The notes below the pieces were generated by a model that made no database searches, was not told the DNA's origin, and saw only the letters and a list, made by a program, of their open reading frames with translations. Below, one piece after another: positions 17,846-28,673 of a DNA stretch of 64,000 bases. The stretch covers positions 3,363,001-3,427,000 of the forward strand of contig OY288189.1 of the NCBI GenBank assembly GCA_958439205.1, given 5' to 3'. The position numbers and the translations under genes were made by a program. Position 1 is the first letter of the stretch. Every line of letters begins with the position of its first letter. Origin of the DNA: an uncultured Allorhizobium sp. (lineage in GTDB: Bacteria; Pseudomonadota; Alphaproteobacteria; Rhizobiales; Rhizobiaceae).

Positions 17846-18852
17846 CCACGCGGCTGACATCCGAGCTTGCCTCCCGCTTCGCGACGATCGCGCTCGGCCA
17901 TGTCACCCGCGAATATCCCAATCATATCCTGCACGGGCTCGAAGGGCCTGAGGATGCGAAGACGCCATCCGAACTGCATCCGGTCTTCTACGGCAGCTAC
18001 GACTGGCATTCCTGCGTGCATGGCTACTGGATGCTGGCGCGGCTTTTGCGCCTCTATCCCGAGATGCCGGAGGCGCCAGCGATCCGCGATCTCTTCGCGA
18101 CGATGCTGGTGCCAGAGAAGGTCGCCGGCGAATGCGCCTATTTCGACCGACCAATGGCGCGCGGATACGAGCGTCCCTATGGCTGGGGCTGGTTGCTGAA
18201 GCTGGCCGCCGAGTTGCACGGCCATGAGGACCCGGCCTGGGCCGAAGCGCTGTCGCCGCTGACGGAGCGGATTGTCCAGCGCTTCCGCGACTTCCTGCCG
18301 CTTGCCACCTATCCGGTGCGGGTGGGCACGCATTACAACACCGCCTTTGCGCTGAGGCTCGCAGCCGACTATGCTGAGACCATCGGAGACGACAGCCTCT
18401 TCGATCTGCTGCGCGCCACGGCTCAACGCTGGTACGGCTCCGACACCGCCTGCCCTGCCTGGGGCGAGCCCTCGGGCGACGACTTCCTCTCGCCAGCGCT
18501 GATCGAGGCTGAATGCATGCGCCGGCTTCTGCCGGCTGGCGAATTCGCCCACTGGTTCGATGGTTTCCTGCCAGACATTGCAGCCAAGCAGCCGCGCACG
18601 CTCTTTGCCCCCGCCTCCGTCTCCGACCGCTCGGATGGCAAGATTGCCCATCTCGATGGCCTGAGCCTCAGTCGCGCCTGGTGCTGGGCCTCTCTGGCGG
18701 GCACCCTGCCCGACACAGACCCGCGCCGACCCGTGATGATCGAGGCCGCGCATGGGCATCTCGAAGCCGGGATCGCGCATGTGGCCGGCGACTACATGGG
18801 TGAACATTGGCTGGCGAGTTTTGCGGTCCTGGCGCTGACGGAGACGGAATGA
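17842..18852 (+). CDS. DUF2891 family protein
   Basis: A 336-residue, probably cytoplasmic, all-helical protein. Sequence pattern (VTREYPNHILH, ELHPVFYGSYDWHSCVHGYWMLARLLRLYP, RPYGWGWLLKLAAEL, HYNTAFAL, DFLSPALIEAECM) fits DUF2891, an alpha/alpha-toroid-like family of unknown activity. Many conserved aromatic, His and Glu residues suggest an enzyme. It overlaps the preceding Rsm22 gene and the following AcnX gene by 4 bases each, so it is translated with both. Confidence 0.8.
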   Translation: MTTRLTSELASRFATIALGHVTREYPNHILHGLEGPEDAKTPSELHPVFYGSYDWHSCVHGYWMLARLLRLYPEMPEAPAIRDLFATMLVPEKVAGECAYFDRPMARGYERPYGWGWLLKLAAELHGHEDPAWAEALSPLTERIVQRFRDFLPLATYPVRVGTHYNTAFALRLAADYAETIGDDSLFDLLRATAQRWYGSDTACPAWGEPSGDDFLSPALIEAECMRRLLPAGEFAHWFDGFLPDIAAKQPRTLFAPASVSDRSDGKIAHLDGLSLSRAWCWASLAGTLPDTDPRRPVMIEAAHGHLEAGIAHVAGDYMGEHWLASFAVLALTETE

Positions 18853-20537
18853 TGAGCAGCCTCCATGACACCATCGACATCTCAGGCCGCGTGCTCGTGT
18901 CAGGCTCCGCCGAGGGCGAAGTGCTGTTCACCGACACGGCGCTCAGCTTCTGGGGCGGCGCGGATGCCGTGACCGGCGAGATCATCGACCGGCATCACCC
19001 GTTGAGCGGCGAGCGGCTGACGGGCCGCGTGCTGGCCTTGCCGACGAGCCGTGGCTCCTGCACCGGCAGCGGCGTGATCCTCGAACTGATCCTCAATGGC
19101 CAGGGTCCGGCCGCCATCGTGCTCGAACATCCAGAAGCGATCATCACGCTCGGTGTCATCGTCGCCGAGGAGGTGTTCGGGCGGTCCATTCCGGTGATTG
19201 CGGTCGGCAAGCAAGCGTTTGCCGCGTTGAAGACAGCCAAGCGCGTCCGGATCAGCGACGCCGTTGCAGGGATTGGCTCTGACATCGCGCTCACGGATGC
19301 GGACCAGGCCATTCTCGCAGGCGAGCAGGGCGAAGCGGCTACCGTTGCCATGCGGATCGTGCTCCGGATGGCAGCGCTCGAAGGCGCGACTGAACTCATC
19401 GACATCACGCGCGCCCATATCGACGGCTGCATCTATACAGGTCCTGGCGGTCTCGCCCTTGCCGAGAAGTTGCGCGATCTCGGCGGTCGCGTGGTGGTGC
19501 CGACGACGCTGAATGCCATTTCAGTCGATCATCGCCGCTGGCAGGCGCAGGGCGTGCCGGAAGCGCTCGGGCGTCCGGCAGCTGATGTGGCCGATGCCTA
19601 TGTGGCAATGGGGGCGCAACCGACGTTTACCTGCGCGCCCTATCTGCTCGACGACCGGCCCGCGCGCGACGAACAGATCGTCTGGGCGGAATCGAATGCC
19701 GTCGTCTATGCCAACAGTGTGCTCGGCGCGCGGACGATGAAATATCCTGATTATCTCGATATCGCGATCGCGCTGACGGGGCGAGCACCCAAGGCAGGCT
19801 GCCATCTGCCGGAAGAGCGCGCGCCGCAGGTCCGGGTCACAGTGCCGCCGCTTGAGGACGTGGATGACAGCCTCTGGCCACTTCTCGGTTATCTGATCGG
19901 GACCGTATCGCCGGATGCCATTCCGCTCGTCGAGGGGGTGTCCCAACATCTACCGGACACGGACGCTCTCAAGGCCTTCGGGGCAGCGTTTGCCACCACC
20001 TCGGCGGCACCGATGTTTCATATCGCAGGTGTCACGCCGGAAGCGCAGAGCCCGGATGCCTTCGCCGCACTGGATCTGCCGACGATTGCACTCACCCACG
20101 ACGACCTTCAGCGGGCATGGCGCGAGCTGAACGGCGCGGATGCCGGTCCAGTGCAATTGGTCTCACTCGGCAATCCGCATTTCTCTGCCACCGAACTGGC
20201 CGCCCTCGCCGCCCTCTGTCGGGACAAGACACGACATCCGCAAGTGCCGCTCGTCGTCACCTGCGGGCGCGCCGAGATGGCCAAGGCGGAGGCCGCAGGC
20301 GATGTGGCTCTGCTCACCGACTTCGGCGTCACCCTCGTCAACGACACCTGCTGGTGCATGGTGACCGAGCCGATCATTCCGGTCGACGCCGAGATCATCA
20401 TGACCAATTCCGGCAAATATGCCCATTACGGCCCAGGCCTGACCGGACGGACCATGCGCTTCGGCAGTCTGGCGATCTGTGTGGAAGCCGCTGTGACGGG
20501 TGAAGATCGCGGTAAGCTGCCCGCTTGGCTCGGTTAG
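18849..20537 (+). CDS. AcnX-type (aconitase X) dehydratase, probable cis-3-hydroxy-L-proline dehydratase
   Basis: 562 residues. This is a fused AcnX: a small swivel domain first (residues 1-140, with LPTSRGSCTGSGVILELI around 58-75), then the large catalytic domain (from about 155). The bacterial fused form (type I) is known to dehydrate cis-3-hydroxy-L-proline, and an Agrobacterium member uses an Fe-S or mononuclear iron centre. I picked ATG 18849 because GGAG lies at the right distance and it overlaps the DUF2891 stop as ATGA; ATG 18852 is the alternative. No other hydroxyproline catabolic gene is adjacent, so the substrate is an inference from family. Confidence 0.85.
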   Translation: MMSSLHDTIDISGRVLVSGSAEGEVLFTDTALSFWGGADAVTGEIIDRHHPLSGERLTGRVLALPTSRGSCTGSGVILELILNGQGPAAIVLEHPEAIITLGVIVAEEVFGRSIPVIAVGKQAFAALKTAKRVRISDAVAGIGSDIALTDADQAILAGEQGEAATVAMRIVLRMAALEGATELIDITRAHIDGCIYTGPGGLALAEKLRDLGGRVVVPTTLNAISVDHRRWQAQGVPEALGRPAADVADAYVAMGAQPTFTCAPYLLDDRPARDEQIVWAESNAVVYANSVLGARTMKYPDYLDIAIALTGRAPKAGCHLPEERAPQVRVTVPPLEDVDDSLWPLLGYLIGTVSPDAIPLVEGVSQHLPDTDALKAFGAAFATTSAAPMFHIAGVTPEAQSPDAFAALDLPTIALTHDDLQRAWRELNGADAGPVQLVSLGNPHFSATELAALAALCRDKTRHPQVPLVVTCGRAEMAKAEAAGDVALLTDFGVTLVNDTCWCMVTEPIIPVDAEIIMTNSGKYAHYGPGLTGRTMRFGSLAICVEAAVTGEDRGKLPAWLG

Positions 20538-20645
20538 CTTGTGGGTAACGGGGGGCGTCACTGAAACTTCACCCAATGGCAATCGGTGCGACATGAAGGC
20601 TCCTTAAGGACAGCGGCGTTTCCTCCCTTCCAACAAGGTGACGCC

Positions 20646-22004
20646 ATGACCAAATCCCTTTTGACTTCTGCCGCGCTCTTCATCCTCTTCGTCTCCCAGG
20701 CCTCGGCCGAGGAGAAGACCTTCCCGGCCAAGCTCGTCAACCACGCCATCCTGCCGGCGAACACCATCATCGCAGCCCCTGCCGATGCGCCCGATTATCT
20801 CAAGACCTCCGGCAAGTTCTCGACCGCAGACCGCAAGCGTGCGGACGCGCTCGGTAGCGTGCCCGGCAAGGATGGTGTGCGCCTGACAGGCCTTTCGCTT
20901 CCCTTCGACGGTCAGCCGCTCCAGGGTTTCTCCGGCATCAAGGCCATGGAAGACGGCACGTTCTGGAGCCTGTCCGACAATGGCTTCGGCTCGAAGAGCA
21001 ACTCGACAGACGCGATGCTCATGCTGCATCACCTGACCTTCGACTGGGATGCCGGCGCGGTTAAGGTCGAAAAGACCCTCTTCCTCACCGATCCCGACAA
21101 GAAGGCCCCCTTCCCGATCGTCATGGAAGGCTCGGACAAGCGTTACCTCACCGGTGCCGACTTCGACGTCGAATCCATCCAGCCGGTGGCTGACGGTTTC
21201 TGGGTTGGCGAAGAGCTCGGCCCCTACATGCTGAAGTTCTCGACCGAGGGCGTTCTGACCGACGTCGTCGCGACCAAGGCCGGCGAGATCGAGGTCAAGT
21301 CGCCCGACAATCCGACGCTGGTCGTCCCGGCCAATCCGGCGGCCAAGATGCCCGTCTTCAATCTGAAGCGCTCCGGCGGCTATGAGGGCTTGGCCATGTC
21401 GAAGGACGGCACGAAGCTCTATGGCATGCTCGAAGGCCCGCTCTACATGGAAGACGGTTCCGTCGAGAAGGCCGATGGCCTGACCGCCCTGCGCATCATC
21501 GAACTCGACGCCGCCTCCAAGGCCTGGACCGGCAAGACCTGGCTTTATCCGCTGTCGGAAGGCGGCGAGGCGATCGGTGATTTCAACATGATCGACGAAA
21601 CGACGGCCCTGGTCATCGAGCGTGACAATGGTGCGGGTGTGGTTGAAAAGGCGTGTGCCGATCCGAAGGCTCCGGCTGCCGATTGCTTTGCCGTTCCGGC
21701 CAAGCACAAGCGCATCTACAAGATCGAGATGACGGAAGAGAATGCCGGCAAGGCCGTGCGCAAGATCGGTTACATCGATCTGATGAAGATCGAAGACCCC
21801 GACAACAAGAAGCGCCAGGGCGGCGGCGAAGGCTTCTATGACATGCCCTTCGTCACCATCGAGAATGTCGACGTGGTCGATCCGACCCACATCATCGTCG
21901 GCAATGACAACAACCTGCCCTTCTCGGCCGGTCGCGCCCTCGACAAGGCCGACGACAACGAGTTCGTCCTGCTCGAAGTCGGCGATTTCCTCGCGGCGAA
22001 GTAA
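20646..22004 (+). CDS. Exported phytase-like esterase family protein
   Basis: 452 residues with a Sec signal (LLTSAALFILFVSQASA, cut about residue 22). The mature part fits the esterase-like activity of phytase family, a six-bladed beta-propeller: GLSLPFDGQPLQGFSGIKAM, FWSLSDNGFG, GADFDVESI, DGFWVGEELGPYML, GGYEGLAMS, ending with DNNLPFSAGR. It may act on phosphate or carboxyl esters in the periplasm; the exact substrate is unknown. ATG 20646 follows AAGGTGA; a longer frame from 20586 adds a non-signal leader. It has its own terminator at 22064-22093. Confidence 0.85.
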   Translation: MTKSLLTSAALFILFVSQASAEEKTFPAKLVNHAILPANTIIAAPADAPDYLKTSGKFSTADRKRADALGSVPGKDGVRLTGLSLPFDGQPLQGFSGIKAMEDGTFWSLSDNGFGSKSNSTDAMLMLHHLTFDWDAGAVKVEKTLFLTDPDKKAPFPIVMEGSDKRYLTGADFDVESIQPVADGFWVGEELGPYMLKFSTEGVLTDVVATKAGEIEVKSPDNPTLVVPANPAAKMPVFNLKRSGGYEGLAMSKDGTKLYGMLEGPLYMEDGSVEKADGLTALRIIELDAASKAWTGKTWLYPLSEGGEAIGDFNMIDETTALVIERDNGAGVVEKACADPKAPAADCFAVPAKHKRIYKIEMTEENAGKAVRKIGYIDLMKIEDPDNKKRQGGGEGFYDMPFVTIENVDVVDPTHIIVGNDNNLPFSAGRALDKADDNEFVLLEVGDFLAAK

Positions 22005-22063
22005 GCGACTTCAATATCTCCCGGTCGGGCACCGAAAAGTGTTTGGCCGGGACATGAGAGATA

Positions 22064-22093
22064 AAAGCGCAGGGTCTCAGGATCCTGCGCTTT
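22064..22093. terminator. Bidirectional terminator between the phytase-like gene and the exported-protein gene
   Basis: 10-bp arms AAAGCGCAGG and CCTGCGCTTT around a 10-base loop between two convergent genes. A and T runs on the two sides let it act on both strands. Confidence 0.8.
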
Positions 22094-22121
22094 ATTTATC
22101 GAGGCTAGGTGCGCGTGATCG

Positions 22122-22655
22122 TCAGGTCGGCTTGGCGCAGGCCGCCTCGATTGGTCCCATGGCTTCAGCCGCCCCGGTCAGCGGATAAGCAAAGGTCTTC
22201 TCGCCTATTGTGAACTTCAGGTCGGTTCCCTGCTTGAGCATTCGGGCGATGGCGGCATCGAAGGCTGGGCGCGCTTCGAGGAATGTCAGCTCCATCTCTT
22301 CCAGAAACTGGATGTCCGCTTCGACGACCAATTGATCGGCGGCAGGCGGCGCGGTCACCGTCAGCTTGACCGTGCCGCTCTTCGGTTCGAAATCCGGATC
22401 CAGCGAAAGCGTCATGATAAAATCGCGGGCCGGCAGTTCACAGCGGAAGCTCACCGGCACATCATCGGTCTGTGGCATGCCGTAGAGCAGAACGGCGCCA
22501 CCCTCTTGCGCCTCCCCCATCCATATACGCGCCTCTTCGGCGTTGACGTGAGGCACAAGGAAGATCAACGGCGATGTGGCCAGCGCCAAGGCCAGCGTCG
22601 TTTTGCGGATCGCTGCGGGGAGCGGTCCTTGCTTGGGATTGCTGCTGACCGCCAT
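22122..22655 (-). CDS. Exported protein of unknown function
   Basis: 177 residues. A signal peptide (TTLALALATSPLIFLVPHVNA, cut about residue 40) follows an unusually long charged N terminus. The mature part (RIWMGEAQEGGAVLLYGMPQTDD at its start) is a small beta-rich domain with no motif I recognise. ATG 22655 has GGAGAGGG upstream; an in-frame TTG at 22673 is less likely. It is followed by the shared terminator and preceded by the ppx stop region at about 120 bases, so it may belong to the downstream end of the ppk-ppx transcript. Confidence 0.7.
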   Translation of the reverse strand: MAVSSNPKQGPLPAAIRKTTLALALATSPLIFLVPHVNAEEARIWMGEAQEGGAVLLYGMPQTDDVPVSFRCELPARDFIMTLSLDPDFEPKSGTVKLTVTAPPAADQLVVEADIQFLEEMELTFLEARPAFDAAIARMLKQGTDLKFTIGEKTFAYPLTGAAEAMGPIEAACAKPT

Positions 22656-22775
22656 GACACCCTCTCCAATCAAGGCTGCAAATCTTGAAGATTTGTAGCC
22701 CGTCCCTCAGACGCGGGCAATCGCCATCGCGATCACAGCGCTCAAGCAAGAGATGGGGGGGGCGCGCTTGCGTCC

Positions 22776-24296
22776 CTATTCGAAGACGAAGGCCAGCCGC
22801 TTGCCCGTCAGCTTCGACAGCTGCATCAGGCGCCCGTCGAGCCGCTCGCCGGCAAAGTCCTGGTAGGACTTCGGCACCACGAATTCGAGATCGAGTTCGG
22901 GATTATCCGAGCGGCGGAAACTCAGATTGTGGACCACGCCCGGCATCGAGGCCGAGAAGAGATAGACCACCCTGAGCATGCCACCGACAAGCTTGGCCCG
23001 GTCCAGCAGGCGCTCGGTGGCGATCGCCGCCAAGGGCCCGGTCTGGCCATCGTCATGCAGGCCTTCGAAGCGATAGTAGTTGGTGAGCGCGATAAAGGCG
23101 CGGCCCGGATGGGTGATGCCGACAAAGGAAGAGTGGGCGATGACGTTGAGCGCCTGCAGCCCGCGATAGTCGGGATGCGCGCGCCAGCTGATATCGGCAA
23201 GCAGGCAGGCGGCCTGCCGGTAGCGGCTTTCCTCTTCCGTTTCCTCGATATCGAAGAAGGGCATCATCTGGCCCGTCCAGTCCGCGAGTTCGCGGGCATG
23301 TTCGGGCGAGCGGGCACGCAGGATCGCCAGTTCATCGGCAGCCTCGATCAGCGGATCGAGCGCCTGCTCTTCTTCCAGCAACAGTGAATAGAGATAGCCT
23401 TCGCGCACCCCTTGCGCAGAGAAGCACACGCTCTTCGGCTGCATGGTCTCGATCACCTCGCGCATGGCGATCGCACCGAAGGGGATCAGGTTGCGGCGGC
23501 TCTTGGAGATCGTCGACCATGCCGGATCGCGGCTGTTGGCGCCCGAGATGATCTCCTCGAGGAAAAAGGCGATCTCGTCATAGGGCAGCTCATAGCCCTG
23601 CATCATGTGCAGCGGATATTTGCGGATTTCCATGTGCAGCTTGGCGATGTTGCGCCAGGTGCCGCCGACCGCATAGAAGGTGCGGCCCTGCCCCTTTTTC
23701 AGAAGGCTCGCATCGCCGATCAGTTTCTTGGCAAAGGTCCGCGCCTTCGGGAGGGAGCCCTCGACGGTTTCCGACAGGCGCAGACCGCCGAGCGGCAAGG
23801 TAATGCCCTTGCCGAAGCCCTTGCCCTTGATGTCGATGAGTTCCAGCGATCCGCCGCCGAGGTCACCCGCGATGCCGTCTGCATCGTGAAAACCGCTGAC
23901 AACGCCAAACGCTGAGTATTTCGCCTCTTCCTCGCCTGTCAGGACGAGGATCTCCTGGCCGAGGATCTCCTCGGCGCGAGCGATGAAATCGGGACCGTTC
24001 GACGCCTCGCGGGCCGCCGCAGTCGCCAGGACATACATGCGGGTCGCCTGAGCCTGGTTGGACAGCGCGCGGAAGCGGCAGAGTGCTGCGAGCGCCCGCT
24101 CGACACCATCCTCGTCCATGCGGCCGGTCGTCGCCACGCCCTTGCCGAGGCCGCACAGGACCTTCTCGTTGAAGAGAACCGTCGGCGCGCGGGCAAGGCC
24201 CTCATAGATCACCAGACGGATCGAGTTCGAGCCGATGTCGACAACGGAGACAGGGGCGATACCGGGAAGACGCCCCTGCGCTTCAGATCTTACCAT
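22776..24296 (-). CDS. ppx: Exopolyphosphatase / GppA-family phosphatase
   Basis: 506 residues. Ppx removes terminal phosphate from polyphosphate; GppA members also hydrolyse pppGpp. The ASKHA phosphate loops are clear: VVDIGSNSIRLVIYEG (residues 18-33) and GDLGGGSLELIDI (about 143-155). A helical HD-like C-terminal part follows (HSSFVGITHPGRAF). It lies 12 bases after the ppk stop on the minus strand, so synthesis and breakdown of polyphosphate are cotranscribed. Confidence 0.93.
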   Translation of the reverse strand: MVRSEAQGRLPGIAPVSVVDIGSNSIRLVIYEGLARAPTVLFNEKVLCGLGKGVATTGRMDEDGVERALAALCRFRALSNQAQATRMYVLATAAAREASNGPDFIARAEEILGQEILVLTGEEEAKYSAFGVVSGFHDADGIAGDLGGGSLELIDIKGKGFGKGITLPLGGLRLSETVEGSLPKARTFAKKLIGDASLLKKGQGRTFYAVGGTWRNIAKLHMEIRKYPLHMMQGYELPYDEIAFFLEEIISGANSRDPAWSTISKSRRNLIPFGAIAMREVIETMQPKSVCFSAQGVREGYLYSLLLEEEQALDPLIEAADELAILRARSPEHARELADWTGQMMPFFDIEETEEESRYRQAACLLADISWRAHPDYRGLQALNVIAHSSFVGITHPGRAFIALTNYYRFEGLHDDGQTGPLAAIATERLLDRAKLVGGMLRVVYLFSASMPGVVHNLSFRRSDNPELDLEFVVPKSYQDFAGERLDGRLMQLSKLTGKRLAFVFE

Positions 24297-24308
24297 GAGG
24301 TACCAGTG

Positions 24309-26501
<2,193 letters not shown>

Positions 26502-26533
26502 GATTCGCCCCCTCGTTGTCGTTGCTGCCGATT

Positions 26534-26551
26534 ATAACAGTTTAGCGACAG
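26534..26551 (-). promoter_or_regulatory. Putative Pho box (PhoB site) upstream of ppk
   Basis: Reading on the minus strand: CTGTCGC-TAAA-CTGTTAT, two 7-mers 11 bp apart, against the PhoB consensus CTGTCAT-N4-CTGTCAT (5 of 7 and 6 of 7 matches, A-rich spacer). A weaker third unit (TCGTCAC) precedes it at the same 11-bp phase. It sits in the hdaA-ppk gap, 33 bases before the ppk ATG. Confidence 0.65.
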
Positions 26552-26562
26552 TTCTGTGACGA

Positions 26563-27276
26563 CTACTCGCGCCCGTCTGCTGCCTCCAGCGTTTCAAGCA
26601 CCTCTGCAGCCAGACTGCGGCTGATCTTGGAGCGGCGTGCCAGCGCCAGCTTGTCCATACGATCGACCACCACCTGGGCAGCCAGGAAGGAACGCTCCAT
26701 CCGGCTCACGATATAACCGACAATCTTGTCATCGATATAAAGCTGGCGATCGGCGAAAAGCTTGGTAATCAACTGGCCGAGCAGCTCCTCGTCGGGCGCA
26801 CCGATCTCGACCACGGTCGCGGCCTTCAGGCGCGAATTGAGGTCGGCAAGCTTAACATTCCAGGAGGGTGGAAAACTGCGCGAGGTGATCAGCAGCGTCG
26901 TGCCGTGCTGGCGCACCGCATTGATAACATGGAAGAGTTCGACCTCGTCGAAGCCGGCGCGATCGGCATCCTCGAACAAGACGGGACCGGCAGCGGCGGC
27001 TTCGGATGCACCCTTCCCTGTTTCAAGGACGATATCCGATGCGCCGCTGATATCCCGGAAGATCTGCGCGAGGTGCGATTTGCCCGAGCCTTCCGGGCCG
27101 GTCAGTATGACCACCGGTGACGGCCAGTTCGGCCAGGCATCGACGATCGACACGGCGGCGGCCATGCGTTCGGAAACCAGCAGGTCGTCGCGGCCTGTCG
27201 CCGAGCCGTGCTCGAAGGCGAGCGGCAGTTGTTCGGCGGCTCCGCGCTTTTCGGGAGCCATCTTGGCGTCAGTCAT
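26563..27276 (-). CDS. hdaA: HdaA, DnaA-related regulator of replication initiation
   Basis: 237 residues. HdaA works with the DNA polymerase sliding clamp to stimulate ATP hydrolysis by DnaA after initiation. It has an N-terminal clamp-binding motif QLPLAF (residues 16-21), a Walker A GPEGSGKSH (about 60-68), a Walker B-like VLFEDADRAG (about 98) and an AAA+ lid. It lacks the DnaA DNA-binding domain. The ATG follows directly on the stop of the PerM gene (TGAATG), so translation is coupled. Confidence 0.92.
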   Translation of the reverse strand: MTDAKMAPEKRGAAEQLPLAFEHGSATGRDDLLVSERMAAAVSIVDAWPNWPSPVVILTGPEGSGKSHLAQIFRDISGASDIVLETGKGASEAAAAGPVLFEDADRAGFDEVELFHVINAVRQHGTTLLITSRSFPPSWNVKLADLNSRLKAATVVEIGAPDEELLGQLITKLFADRQLYIDDKIVGYIVSRMERSFLAAQVVVDRMDKLALARRSKISRSLAAEVLETLEAADGRE

Positions 27277-28422
27277 TCACTTCTCTGGGGCTTGGGATGT
27301 GATCTCACCGACGGACGCTGACGGCGGCGGCACAAGCACCACCGAGGTTCCGTAATAGAGATCGCTGTCAAGATAACGCGAGATGGCGAAGCGAACAAGG
27401 ACGCCGACGGCGGCCGCTGCCGGGACCGCCACGAGGACGCCGACGAAGCCGAAGAGCGCGCCGAAGGCGAAGAGGGCGAACATCAGCCAGACCGGGTGCA
27501 GGCCGACGCTTTTGCCCACCAGCTTGGGCTGCAGGATATTGCCCTCGATGAACTGGCCAAGGAAGAAGATGCCAGCGATCACGCCGACCCAGATGAAGTC
27601 CGGCCAGAACTGCACAAGTGCCACGCCAAGCGCCAGCAACAATCCGACGGTCGAGCCGACATAGGGAATGAAGCTGATCATCCCGGTGAAGAAGCCGATG
27701 AGCAGGCCGAAGTTAAGACCGGCAGCCGAGAGCGCAATCGCGTAGAAGATGCCAAGGATGAGGCACAGCGAGCCCTGGCCACGGACGAAGCCGGCGATCG
27801 TGTTGTCGAGTTCGGTCGCGAGCTGGCGCACCGTGCCGAGCTGGTTGCGTGGGACCCAGCTGTCGACCTTCTCGATCATGCGATCCCAGTCGAGCAGAAG
27901 ATAGAAGGCGACAACAGGCGTGACGACGAGCAGCGAGGCAATGTCGAGAAGCGCCTTGCCAGAATTCCAGATCTGCTCGACGAGTGTGCCGAGAAAGCCG
28001 ACCCCCTCGCTCAGATAACGGGAAAAGTTCTCCCGGATCGTGCCCATCTGGCCATCGACCCAATCCGGCAGCCACGAGGCATTCGAGGTCGAGACGAAGG
28101 TCTGCAGCTGCGTGATATAGCCCGGCACGCGCTGGATGAATTCATTGAGCTGGCTGGCGAGCACCGGGATGATGATCATCAGGGACATCACGAAGATGAC
28201 GACGAAGGAGACGAGGATCACAACCGTCGCCATCAGGCGGCTGAGGCCAATGCGCTCCAGCCGGTCAGCGACCGGGTCGAGAAAATAGGCGAGCGCCATG
28301 CCGGCGATGAACGGCAGCAGGATCGACGAGAACAGCATCAGGAAGGCGATGAAGATCGCAAGCGCCACCAGCCAGAAGAAGACCTGGCGGCGAAGGCCGA
28401 TTGCACTGATATTGCGAGCCAT
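27277..28422 (-). CDS. AI-2E/PerM-family membrane permease
   Basis: 381 residues with about seven or eight membrane segments in the 2-TM / long loop / 5-TM layout of the AI-2E transporter (PerM) family. Seen: FLMLFSSILLPFIAGMALAYFLDPVADRLER, GFVRGQGSLCLILGIFYAIAL and PYVGSTVGLLLALGVALVQFWPD-type segments with the conserved PxxG region. Family members export small molecules or act as ion antiporters; the substrate here is unknown. It sits immediately upstream of hdaA and divergent from purM, a familiar alphaproteobacterial arrangement. Confidence 0.88.
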   Translation of the reverse strand: MARNISAIGLRRQVFFWLVALAIFIAFLMLFSSILLPFIAGMALAYFLDPVADRLERIGLSRLMATVVILVSFVVIFVMSLMIIIPVLASQLNEFIQRVPGYITQLQTFVSTSNASWLPDWVDGQMGTIRENFSRYLSEGVGFLGTLVEQIWNSGKALLDIASLLVVTPVVAFYLLLDWDRMIEKVDSWVPRNQLGTVRQLATELDNTIAGFVRGQGSLCLILGIFYAIALSAAGLNFGLLIGFFTGMISFIPYVGSTVGLLLALGVALVQFWPDFIWVGVIAGIFFLGQFIEGNILQPKLVGKSVGLHPVWLMFALFAFGALFGFVGVLVAVPAAAAVGVLVRFAISRYLDSDLYYGTSVVLVPPPSASVGEITSQAPEK

Positions 28423-28673
28423 AACCGTCTCCGTTTTTGAACTTTACCGCCAAGTTCGGGCCTGCGCGGACGCTCGTCACCTGCTGCTGCGCTGCACTAG
28501 GAGATAGGTTACCGGCAAAGCCTTGGTCAAGAACTCGCACCCTCAAGACCACGACAAGTGATGATCGAGGCCGAGATTGGCCGGGAAATCGTGCACTTCC
28601 CCGGCTCGCTGCTTGCATCTGAGGGCTCTTCATGCCATGGCCAGCCCAAATTCTCGCAGGATCGGAGGCAGGC

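Noticed and set aside
20604..21890. 428-codon minus-strand frame opposite the phytase-like gene
   Set aside because: The plus strand encodes a signal peptide and family motifs; the minus frame does not.
28423..28673. Purine riboswitch upstream of purM
   Set aside because: I could not find the conserved core of a known purine class; only an imperfect hairpin is present.
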